Shown here in pieces: positions 12,401 through 21,979 of a stretch of DNA of 64,000 nt. Each line of letters opens with the position of its first letter. Position 1 is the first letter of the stretch. The notes below the pieces were generated by a model. The model was given only the letters and a program-made list of their open reading frames with translations, searched no databases and was not told the DNA's origin. The stretch is taken from positions 744,001 to 808,000 of the forward strand of contig BLAL01000156.1 of assembly GCA_015698045.1 (NCBI GenBank). Direction: 5' to 3'. The translations under genes and the position numbers were made by a program. Origin of the DNA: Rhizophagus clarus. Taxonomy: Eukaryota; Glomeromycota; Glomeromycetes; Glomerales; Glomeraceae.

Positions 12401-13718
12401 CAACTTGCCAATAGAATAATATATTTTATATAATACAATAGTATCTAATCTAGGACCATTACAGTCTAAAAAATATCCATACTTTTTTATAACAGGATCT
12501 GGTGGAGTTGGAAAATCATATATAACAATGTTAATTATTGATTGGATAAAATCTCAAAATAAAACTTATCTTCTAACAGCTCCAACAGGTGTTGTTGCAC
12601 AAAATGTTGGTGGAAGTACAATTCATTCTGCCCTTAGATTAATGCAATCAGGATCAGGTTACCAATCATTAGCTTTTTATGATCTTGAATTTAAAAAAAA
12701 GCTACAAACTATTGAAATATTAATTATTGAAGAAATATCCATGGTATCTGCAACCCTATTTAATTTTATTTCTAATTTATTTGCCAGGATTCATAATTCT
12801 GATATTGCATTTGGAGGTATAAGTGTAATAGTTGTTGGTGATTTAGCCCAACTTTCTCCAGTAAGAGGTGAACCTGTCTTTTACTCATCAATATGGCAAT
12901 TATTTTATCCTTTATTTTTATATAAATCCCAAAGACAACGTGAAGATGAAGAATTTTATCAAATGCTAGAAGAAATTAGACTTGATGCAATATCAGATAA
13001 TACATGAAAAAAACTTGAAGAAAAAGCAGCAAACTACAATAATAATCAATCTTCAGATACATTGTTAACAACAACACATATTGTAGGATATTGTGAAACG
13101 GCAACTCAAATCAACAATACAATTTGCAATATCCTTCCAATTAATAATAACAAATATCTAATATTTGAATCTATAGACTTCTTGGAAGGTAAACGTATAC
13201 TTCCTGAATCAATTCAAACAGAATTCAAATTAAAAACAAATATGCCACCTATAGTAAGACTTCAACAAGGTGCATGTGTTATGTATTTAAATAATTCATT
13301 GTCAGAAGATGGCATATGCAATGGGATTATTGGTGTAATTACTGATCTTAATAAACAACACCCAAGTGTTCAGGTAGCATTCTATACTTATGGTGCTATA
13401 ATTCAAAAATAGATAACAAGAGAGACAGTTTACTTTTATTCAGGTGGACAACATGCCTCAAGAACACAATTTCCATTACAAAATTCATTTTCACTAACTG
13501 TACATAAAACACAAAGTCTCACCCTGCCTAATACCTCATTAGATCTCAGCCAATTGTTTGCACCTGGTCATGCATATACTGCAATTAGTAGATGTTCCAA
13601 ATGGGAAAACATTCAAATAATAAATTTAGATAGAGATTCATTTAAAGTAGATCCAAAAGTAATCAAAGAATATTCACAACTAAAACAAATAGCATCACAA
13701 CCACTTCCTATTTCATAA
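9460..13718 (+). pseudogene. Helitron Rep/PIF1-helicase transposase, broken
   Basis: Rolling-circle transposase in pieces. An N-terminal Cys-rich region (CLPCAYCGILVYP, then CTICVCESCK) spans 9460-9900. The helitron-like N domain spans 9955-10920 (SLFITLTAAESKW). After the MITE come the Rep motif EFQNRDAPHTHSVLW near 11250 and the tyrosine motif LGKYLTKYVVK near 11640. The helicase starts near 12480 with Walker A GSGGVGKS, then LLTAPTGVVAQN, LIIEEISM and GDLAQLSPV. The last motif is HAYTAISRCSKWENI before TAA at about 13718. Stops at 9898, 11911, 12130 and 13006 are all TGA, and TAG occurs at 13410. Frameshifts lie near 10160, 11210 and 12360. It would nick and unwind DNA for rolling-circle transposition; this copy cannot. 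Confidence 0.93.
10942..11098. mobile_element. Tc1/mariner-like MITE, copy 1 (157 bp)
   Basis: Near-perfect inverted repeat beginning TGGGGTCTTTGCAATAG and ending in its complement, flanked by TA on each side. It splits the Helitron gene right after the residues SKWTHLKD. Three further copies lie at 28959, 54489 and 59478. Confidence 0.93.
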
Positions 13719-13851
13719 ATATATAGATAATTCTAAAAAACTTTATACATAACAAACTGTACAATAAGTTCATAATATTTTACTATGTTAATAAATAAAT
13801 AACATTTATCATTACATGAATAAGTATGTATTTATATATGATACTTCTAAA
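13719..13851. other. Helitron 3' untranslated stretch
   Basis: AT-rich sequence between the helicase stop and the terminal hairpin; no coding frame. Confidence 0.5.
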
Positions 13852-13855
13852 AAGG

Positions 13856-13890
13856 GGCTGGCCAGGGCCGGCCTACTACTATGGCTCTAG
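13856..13890 (+). other. Helitron 3' terminal hairpin and CTAG end
   Basis: Eight-pair stem GGCTGGCC / GGCCGGCC (one G-T pair) with a 2-nt loop at 13856-13873. After 13 nt comes CTAG at 13887-13890, followed by T. This matches the canonical Helitron end (hairpin, then CTRR, inserted before T). Confidence 0.82.
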
Positions 13891-14005
13891 TTATTTATAA
13901 AAAAAAATGGAGTTTATGATTTAATAGGTATAAAAAAAATTATTTCTACCAATAAAAATAATAATCAATCACATGATTCAATACTATTAAAACTTTTGTT
14001 ATTAC

Positions 14006-14707
14006 CTAGGGGTTAGATAAATAAACGGGGAGACCAACTTAAGGTTACACAGGCTGATCAATAAAGGCCAGAACTGTTGTTCTCATAAATTGGTTATACA
14101 AGCGAAATTTCATATTAAAAATTCACTTTTTTCAATTTTTTCCAAGTTAGACGCATAAGAAAGTAGCCGATCCAAAAAAATTAAGGTCGTATATGTTAGC
14201 TTTATATAAACAAAGTCTTTTTATTCAAATTAGACCATTGGTTACTTTTTTTTTAGTTTTATATATTTTTACTACTTGACAATAGAAATTAGAAATTTTT
14301 TTTTTATTTTTTTTTAGATCTTTAATAAACAAACTATAAATATTTTTTTAAAAAACATTTAAAAATAGTGTTTTCTTCTTTTATTGTGTATTTTTTTCAA
14401 ATATTTAATAAAATTTTATATAGTTTTGAGGTATTTCAAATAGCCGATCCTGTTTTTTAAAAGATATAGACGTGAAACTTTGATAAAAATCATATATTCT
14501 GATAGTTTCGTACTCTATTATTGCCGATCTGCAATTTTTTTTTCATAGATTATATTGATTATTGGTCAATCTTGCGTCTTAAACATGGGGTAAAATCACT
14601 TTTTAATAGTGTTACATATAAAATTACATATGGTATCAGTTTCGGCAATCATTGATCAGCCTGTGTAACCTATGAGTTAGCCCCCCCGTTTATTTATCTA
14701 ACCCCTA
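14006..14707. mobile_element. 0.7-kb hAT-like non-autonomous element
   Basis: Terminal inverted repeats of about 25 perfect bases (14007-14030 and 14684-14707, TAGGGGTTAGATAAATAA start). They extend imperfectly inward through a second matching box, CACAGGCTGATCAAT. Flanked by GTTATTAC at 13998-14005 and 14708-14715. The TAGGGGT end and 8-bp duplication fit hAT. No coding capacity. Confidence 0.85.
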
Positions 14708-15756
14708 GTTATTACATATACTAAATAAATTTTGTTTTAATATTTTGTTTGTTTATTTTAAAGTAAACAAAATAATTAATAATAATTCTTGAAATATTTA
14801 ATATTTTTCAAATGACTTAAATGACTGATTATTTGAGTTCCAAATGACAAATAACAAATGACTTGTCATTTGAGTCATTTGTCATTTCAAATCATTTACC
14901 AAACACTGTTATAAGGTCTTTAGTCATAATAAACAGTTTATTTTTTACAAAGTATTTTTTTTAATTTGAAATTGATTCACACCCTACGAAAAAAATGCAT
15001 CCAGAATTCATGCTGAAATTGTCCAGAAAAATAAACAGACAATTTCTGGACATTTGGTAAATCTGGAAAATGTTATAAAATGTGTGCGTTTCCAGATGTT
15101 CAGAATATGTCCAGGTTCAAATTTGTCCAGAATTTTCCAGAATTCTGAACAATCCAATTTTATCCTGGATGATCAGCAGGAGTTTACCACTTTCTACATG
15201 CTTAACTAAAGTTTGAATTAACATCATAGATAGCATTTTTGGCTGCTCTTCAATTTTACTTATTACGTCAGGGGATGGTTATAAATATTAGTTTTGTGCG
15301 TTTTGCATTTTTTTAAAATTTAAAACTTTATATTCTTAGAAACATTGTCTAGAATTTGTCCAGAATTTTATTATGTTTGGAATTTGTCTGGAATTTAAAA
15401 TGTCCAGAATTTGTTTGGTTATTTTATTCAGAATTTGTCTGGAATTTAAAATGTCTGAAATTTGTTTGGTTTAACCTGTTCATGTCCAGAATATTTTATG
15501 TCTGGAATTTGTTGGGTTTATTTGTCTAGAATTTGTCTGGAAAATTTCATATATAAAAAAAACTGGGCATGCAAAAAATTCTGGACAGCAAAATAGATCA
15601 ATTTCCCAGACATTCACAGGTCGAATGGTGGCAAATCAGTCACCAATCAGCTATCAATCGGGTATCTTATTGATAACTGATTGATTCAATAAGTATTCAA
15701 TCAGGTGGCTGATTGATAGCCGATTTCCGCCAAAATCCGTCATCAATCGGGCAGGC

Positions 15757-16352
15757 CGATTGATGGTCAACTGATGGTCGATTGATGGTCGATTGATGGT
15801 CGATTGATGGTCGATTGATGGTCGATTAATGGTCAAAATATGGTCAAATGGTCGAATTATGGTCAAATTATGGTCAAATTATGGTCGAATTAAGGTCAAA
15901 TTAAGGTCAAATTTAAGGTCAAATTAAGGTCAAATTAAGGTCAAATTAAGGTCAAATTAAGGTCAAATTAAGGTCAAATTATGGTCAAATTAAGGTCAAA
16001 TTATGGTCGAATTATGGTCGAATTATGGTCAAATTATGGTCAAAATTAAGGTCGAATTAAGGTCGAATTAAGGTCAAATTAAGGTCAAATTATGGTCAAA
16101 TTATGGTCAAATTATGGTCAAATTATGGTCAAATTATGGTCAAATTATGGTCAAATTAAGGAGGTCAAATTAAGGTCAAATTATGGTCGAATTATGGTCA
16201 AATTAAGGAGGTCAAATTAAGGTCAAATTAAGGTCAAATTAAGGTCAATTTATGGTCAATTTATGGTCAATTTATGGTCAATTTATGTGGTCAAATTATG
16301 TGGTCAAATTATGTGGTCAAATTATGGTCAATTATGGTCAATTGATGGTCGA
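15757..16352. repeat. 12-bp tandem array GGTCAAATTAAG / GGTCGATTGATG
   Basis: About 45 copies of a 12-mer that drifts from GGTCGATTGATG at the left to GGTCAAATTAAG and GGTCAAATTATG in the middle and right. A few 13-16-bp variants occur (GGAGGTCAAATT, TGTGGTCAAATT). The right end returns to GGTCAATTGATGG. Confidence 0.95.
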
Positions 16353-16539
16353 ATGACCAATTTTTGTAGAATAATAATAAAATTTATTATAGCACATAAT
16401 AAAACACATAGTATCTTTATTTATATTAATAACAGATAAGTATTTAAAATAAAAACATTTATTATAATAATATGTTAGTATATGACTAATAAAGTTAGTA
16501 ATATTTAATAAATAAATAGTAAAGCGTAAATATAAAAAG

Positions 16540-16800
16540 TTAGTAATAATTATAATAAAATACACAAATACAAAAAGTTAGTATTATGAAGAGTTTGATA
16601 AAATGTATAAAAAAAAAAAAGAAAAATACGTGATGATGTTAGTAAAATATAAAAAAAAAAGAATAACATTAGTAATAATAAAATACACAAATACAAAAAG
16701 TTAGTATTATGAAGAGTTTGATAAAATTTATAAAAAAAAAAAAAGAAAAATACGTGATAATGTTAGTAAAATATGAAAAAAAAAGAATAACATTAGTAAT
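16540..16800. repeat. About 125-bp direct duplication, A-rich
   Basis: The phrase ACACAAATACAAAAAGTTAG followed by TATTATGAAGAGTTTGATAA occurs at about 16562 and again at 16687, each followed by an A run, AATACGTGAT and an AGAATAACATTAGTAAT end. Confidence 0.85.
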
Positions 16801-17199
16801 ATTAAAAAAAGGTAAAGTTAATATTATAAAATAAAATATAGTCAGTAATCATTACCATAAATTTAATGACAAAAATACAATAATTAATATACCTGTAAAA
16901 TGTAATGAGAGTAAGAAGAAAACAGAAAAGAAAGGGTGTATGATTTTTGAAAAATAAACAGAGTCGCGTTTGGTTATTTATATACATGTTAAGATCAGGT
17001 CACGTGCATAAGATCAGACCGAATTTTGATTGGTTAATAATAGATAAATTGAAAACCTACTATCGTTAGTTGTAATTTTTCATCTCATATAGTCATATAT
17101 TATAATTTGCCTTGGACTTTCGGATACCTAATTTTTTTAATAATATTAACTTATTTAAAATAAATTTAATAAAAAGTGTATTGTTTTTTTAAAATGTTA

Positions 17200-19565
17200 T
17201 GAAATCTAAAAAAATCCTCTATTAAAAATATTTCATACAAACTCTTAGGAAACCTCAAAAAAAAAATCTATTTATCAAAATATCCTATACGAATCTTGAG
17301 AAATCTCAAAAAAAAATTTCCTATCAGATATCCCATACGAACTCTTCCCATATGAACTTTTAGAAATCTCTCTCAAAAAAATTTTCTATCAAAAAATCCC
17401 ATACGAATCCTTTCCATATGAACCCTAAAAAATTTCACAAAAAAATTTCCTATCAGATATCCCATACGAACTCTTTCCATATGAACTCTTAGAAAATCTC
17501 TTAAGAAAATTTTCTATCAAAGAATTCCATACGAACCCTTCTATATGAACTCTTAGAAAATCTCTTAAGAAAAATTTTTCTATCAGATATCCCATACGAA
17601 TTCTTCCAATACGAACTCTTAGAAAATCTCTTAAAAAAAATTTTCTATTAAAGAATCCCATACGAACCCTTTCCATATGAACTCTTAGAAAATCTCTTAA
17701 GAAAAATTTTACTATCAGATATCCCATACGAACTCTTAGAAATAAAAAAAAAATCTATTTATCAAAAATATTCTATACGAATCTTAGGAAATCTCAAAAA
17801 AAAATTTCCTATCAGATATCCCATACGAACTCTTCCCATATGAACTTTTAGAAATCTCTCTCAAAAAATTTTCTATCAAAGAATCCCATGCGAATCTTTT
17901 CCATATGAACCCTAAAAAATTTCACAAAAATATTTTCTATCAGACATCCTATACGAACTCTTCCAATACGAACTCTTAGAAAATCACTTAAAAAAAATTT
18001 TCTATCAAAGAATCCTATACGAACTCTTCCCATATGAACTTTTAGAAATCTCTCTCAAAAAAATTTTCTATCAAAGAATCCCATGCGAATCCTTTCCATA
18101 TGAACCCTAAAAAATTTCACAAAAAATTTTCTATCAGATATCCTATATGAACTCTTCCAATACGAACTCTTAGAAAATCTCTTAAAAAAAATTTTCTATC
18201 AAAGATATCCCATACGAACCCCCTACTATATGAACACTTGGAAAATCTTTATTAAAATATCCCATACAAACTCTTCCCACACAAACTCTAAGAAAATCTC
18301 TCTCAAAAAAATTTTCTATTAAAGAATCCCATACGAACCCTTCCATATGAACTCTTAGAAAATCTCTTAAGAAAAATTTTTCTATCAGATATCCCATACG
18401 AACTCTTAGAAATAAAAAAAAAAAACCTATTTATCAAAAATGTCCCATGCGAATCCTTTCCATATGAACCCTAAAAAATTTCACAAAAAAATTTTCTATC
18501 AGATATCCCATACGAACTCTTCCCACACAAATTCTTAGAAAATCTCTTAAAAAAAAATTTTCTATCAAAGAATCCCATACAAATGCTTTTCTTATGAACT
18601 CTTAGAAAATCTCTTAAGAAAAATTTTTCTATCAGATATCCCATACGAACTCTTTTCATATGAACTCTTAGAAAATCTCTTAAAAAACAACTTTTCTATC
18701 AAAAAATCCCATGCGAACTCTTTCCATATGAACTCTTAGAAAATCTCTCAAAAAAAAATTTTCTACCAGATATCTCATACGAACTCTTTTCACACTAGAA
18801 AATCTTAAAAAAAATTTTCTATCAAAGACATCCCATATGAACCTTTTTCCATATGAACACTTGGAAAATCTTTATCAAAATATCCCATACGAATTGTTCC
18901 TTTACGAATTCTTAGAAAATCTATAAAAATAATTTTCTAACAAAGAATCCATATGAACCCTTTCCATACGAACTCTTAGAAAATCTCTCAAAAAAAAATT
19001 TTCTATTATTTATCCCATACGAACTGAACTTTTAGAAAATCTCTTAAAAAAAAAATTTTCTATCAGATATCCCACATGAACTCTTCCCATATGAACTTTT
19101 AGAAATAAAAAAAAAAATCTATTTATCAAAAATATCCTATACAAATCTTAGGAAATCTCTCAAAAAAAATATTTCCTATCAGATATCCTACACGAACCCT
19201 TCTCATACGAACTCAGAAAATTTCGCAAAAAAATTTTCTATCAAATATCCCATACAAACTCTTCCCATACGAACTCTTAGAGAATCTCTTAAAAAAAATT
19301 TTCTATCAAAGATATCCAACAAACCTTTCCCATATGAACTCTTAGAAAATCTTTTAAAAAAAATTTTTCTATCAGATATCCCCATACGAACTCTTTCTAT
19401 ACGAACTCTTAGAAAATAAAAAAAATTTTTTATCAGATATCCCATATGAACTCTTTCCATACAAACTTTTAGAAATCTCAAAAAATAAAAATATCTCTAT
19501 TTATCAAAAATATCCTATATGAATCTTAGAAAATCTATCAAAAAAAAATTTCTATCAGAGTTTAG
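17200..19565. repeat. 66-bp satellite array
   Basis: Roughly 35 degenerate units of about 66 bp built on TTTTCTATCAAAGAATCCCA, TACGAACTCTTTCCATATGA and ACTCTTAGAAAATCTCTTAA. Some units are truncated, and joints ATAAAAAAAATCTATTTATC recur about every 600-700 bp, so there may be a higher-order unit. Because 66 is divisible by three, the minus strand shows repeated open frames of a 22-residue period. I treat them as by-products. Confidence 0.93.
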
Positions 19566-19967
19566 AGTTTTAAAATGGTTTATAAATTAAATATTTTAAA
19601 ACGACATTATTGAAAAAATCTAAAAAATCCGCTAATATATAATAAGCCAATTAGCAACCAATCAGTCATCAATCTGATATGGTTGATTGGTAACCTATTG
19701 ATAACTGGTAAATTCAACCGTACATCAATCAGTCATCAATCAGTCATATGACCAGTTGATAACCGATTTGGAATTTATACCTGATTGATGACCTATTGAA
19801 AGAATCAGTCATCAATAGGTATCCAATCGGTTACCAATCAGTCACATGACTGATTGATGACCGATTTGACTCCATTCGACCTGTGATTTTCATGACAATT
19901 TTTGAAGCATCTGGACAATTTCTGGATATTTTTGTAGACATTTTCTGGATATTCTTTTTTCGTAGGG

Positions 19968-20310
19968 ACGTGATAAAAATAATTTTATTGGTTTATTGTT
20001 GTAATACGCATAAATAAAATAATTTCATTGGTTTATCAATGTTGATCACATAAAATCTTTAAATACCGATTTTTTTAATGTGATACAGCTTAAAAATTGC
20101 CTGATCACACTAAAATGAAAACGGTGATAACTGCATAGTAACAAAACATAGGTTTCTGCAAAGTATTTAATTTTAAGCGTAATCTTTTTATATTACTTCA
20201 GTTAATCAGGTAACCATATTAAAACCTTTCTAATTCAAATAAAACATGTGTTTAATGTTATAAATAAAATAAACTTGATAATTTAATACAATATTTGGAT
20301 AAGTTATAAC
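19968..20310. other. No gene seen
   Basis: AT-rich with two similar phrases, AATTTTATTGGTTTAT and AATTTCATTGGTTTAT, near 19990 and 20023. No coding frame. Confidence 0.45.
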
Positions 20311-20317
20311 ATAAAAG

Positions 20318-20566
20318 AATTATTTAAATTACAAACTAAGATACTTGAATATATCTTACTACTCTAGCCTTAGTGTTAAAACAATTCCAATAAAGAAGGA
20401 AATACATATATTTAATACTTGAATAAGTTATAAAGAAAGGAATTATTTAAATTACAAACTAAGAAACTTGCAAAATATCTTACTACTCTATCCTTAGTGT
20501 TTAAATAATTCTAATAAAAATGAAATAAAAAAATATATATATCACAATACCATAAATCTAAGTTAA
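20318..20566. repeat. About 125-bp direct duplication downstream of the kinase gene
   Basis: The phrase TTAAATTACAAACTAAGA followed by ACTTG, TATCTTACTACTCTA and CCTTAGTGTT occurs twice, from about 20325 and 20449. Probably kinase 3' flank. Confidence 0.8.
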
Positions 20567-20649
20567 TTTTTTTCAGTTTTAATATCTAAATAATTAAATA
20601 ATTAATTAATCCCATAAAATAATTTGCAAACCTGCTTTTTTTGTAGGTA

Positions 20650-21897
20650 TTACATACCTAATGACTCTATATTGTCAACTATATATTCTAAACATTCACT
20701 TTCTACAATTTCATCCAATTTTTCATTTGATTTATCATTAACTGTATGAACTAAGCATTTACTTTCTAGAATTTCATTCACTTTTATACTAGTAAAATCA
20801 AGTAAACGACTTGTATAACATGCTTGTGAGTGAGATTCAGTAATAAGTTTATTATTTTCAATTGGTGCATTTATGAATTCCATAATATTGTTTTCTAATT
20901 CTTCACTAATTTTACCATAATCAGGTCGCCAAATCCAGTTTAGAATAATATCTCTTATCTCTTCTGCAGATGGCCTTTTTAATGGATCCTCATTCCAACA
21001 TTTTTTCATCAAATCTGCATAACATTGTGGAGTATTTTCAATAATTTCAGGTCGTTCACCGCTACAAATACTTACACTGAGTTGAAAATCATGCGCTCTA
21101 TCATTAAATGGTGGAACTCCAGATGTAAATTCCCACATAATCATAGAAAAACTATATATGTCACTAGCTGGAATATATGGTTTGCCCCTTAAAACTTCAG
21201 GTGCCATAAATGGAATAACACCATAAATATCATATTCTTTGAAAAAATTTTCAGCTTTGCATAATCCTAAATCACTAATAAAAACCTTGTTCTTATCATT
21301 CTCATCTTCATCCTCATGGTTTAAAATATTGCCATCATGGAAATCACAATGAATAAGATTTTGCTCGTGTATTGTTTTAAGACCAGAAATAATTTTATAT
21401 AACATGAACAATCTTTGATTCCAATTATTTTCAATTATTTTTGCTAAATTGCCTCTTAAATTTCCCATATTTGCATAATCCATTACTACCATATAATCTA
21501 AAGTATCTGGATTTTTCGTAAATCCATGTAAATTAATAATACTAGTCGAACTTAAACATTTTTCGTGACAATCCCACTAAAAAAAATTAAATTTGGATAT
21601 ATTAATATAAATGATTTATAATAAAAATAAAAAAAAAATTAAAAATAAGTAATTTATAATTATACTTCATTTAAAAATTTATCTAAATTTTCATTCAAAT
21701 TATTTTCATTCAAATTATTGAGACATTTAAGAGCTACTTTCTTCTCTTTACTACTTTGTAACCAAATGGCCTTGTATATAGTACCAAATCCTCCTTTATC
21801 AAGATATTCAACATTTTTAAATTGATTATAAGGAATCCATTTTAAACATTTTTCAAGAATAAATTTATCTAAAATTTCATTTTCACTTTTTCCAAAT
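20650..21897 (-). CDS. Protein kinase, TKL/Rhizophagus-type (3' exons; 5' end unresolved)
   Basis: Two minus-strand exons, 21666-21897 and 20650-21576, join in frame across an 89-nt intron (GTATAA...TTTTTAG). The first gives the N-lobe with glycine loop LDKGGFGTIYKA and VALKCL lysine. The second has catalytic loop HCDFHDGN, ISDLGL in place of DFG, MAPEVLRGKPY, DIYSFSMIMWE and the C-lobe motif CWNEDPLKRPSAEEI. A C-terminal tail carries two ILESKCL / IVESECL-like repeats and ends at TAA. All residues needed for activity appear present, so it may phosphorylate Ser/Thr/Tyr substrates. The N-terminal exon starts after an acceptor and so has no start codon. Upstream, the same strand holds the triplet-exon intron array at 21.98-24.69 kb. 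Confidence 0.92.
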
Positions 21898-21979
21898 CTA
21901 CATATAATTTAAATAATTCAAAACATATTAAAATTTATATTAAAACTCAAAATTAAAAAAAAAGTAATATGATGACTTA

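Larger units (their letters stand above)
8031..13890 (+). mobile_element. Helitron (5' end not located)
   Basis: Contains the OB-like gene and the Rep/helicase pseudogene. The 3' end is at CTAG 13887-13890, followed by T and preceded by a GC-rich hairpin, as expected for Helitrons. The 5' TC terminus could not be fixed, so the start given is only the first gene. Helitrons leave no target duplication, so the 3' signature is the main boundary evidence. Confidence 0.75.
5805..14908. mobile_element. 9.1-kb composite hAT-like element carrying a Helitron
   Basis: Left end CAGTGTTCAG at 5805, right end CCAAACACTG at 14908, flanked by identical 8-bp TTATAAGG (5797-5804 and 14909-14916). Subterminal clusters of CAAATGAC / GTCATTTG lie at 5820-5985 and 14810-14895. 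The two ends are the same as those of the 306-bp MITE at 5155. No hAT transposase is seen inside. The interior holds AT-rich DNA, minisatellites, an OB-like gene, a Helitron Rep/helicase pseudogene, one 157-bp MITE and a 0.7-kb hAT-like element. It is therefore non-autonomous, or lost its transposase to later insertions. Confidence 0.82.
15615..19885. mobile_element. CACTA-like non-autonomous element filled with tandem repeats (4.27 kb)
   Basis: Left end CACAGGTCGAATGG at 15615, right end CCATTCGACCTGTG at 19885, flanked by the 3-bp ATT. Subterminal regions carry many CAATCAGTCATCAAT-type repeats at both ends (15630-15760 and 19640-19875). CAC...GTG ends, a 3-bp duplication and clustered subterminal repeats fit the CACTA/EnSpm group. 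No transposase gene was found. Confidence 0.7.
14982..19967. mobile_element. TGTCCAGAA-rich element, copy A, interrupted
   Basis: Ends CCCTACGAAAAAA at 14982 and its complement at 19955-19967. The flanks 14982-15614 and 19886-19967 are full of TGTCCAGAA / TTCTGGACA motifs. A 4.3-kb CACTA-like element sits inside. Related copies are at about 32685-34055 and 52975-53306. No target duplication was clear and no transposase was seen, so the superfamily is unknown. Confidence 0.68.

Noticed and set aside
17425..19481. Five minus-strand ORFs of 61-100 aa in the 66-bp satellite
   Set aside because: They repeat a 22-residue period dictated by the unit length and start and stop at random unit breaks, so I did not list them as genes.
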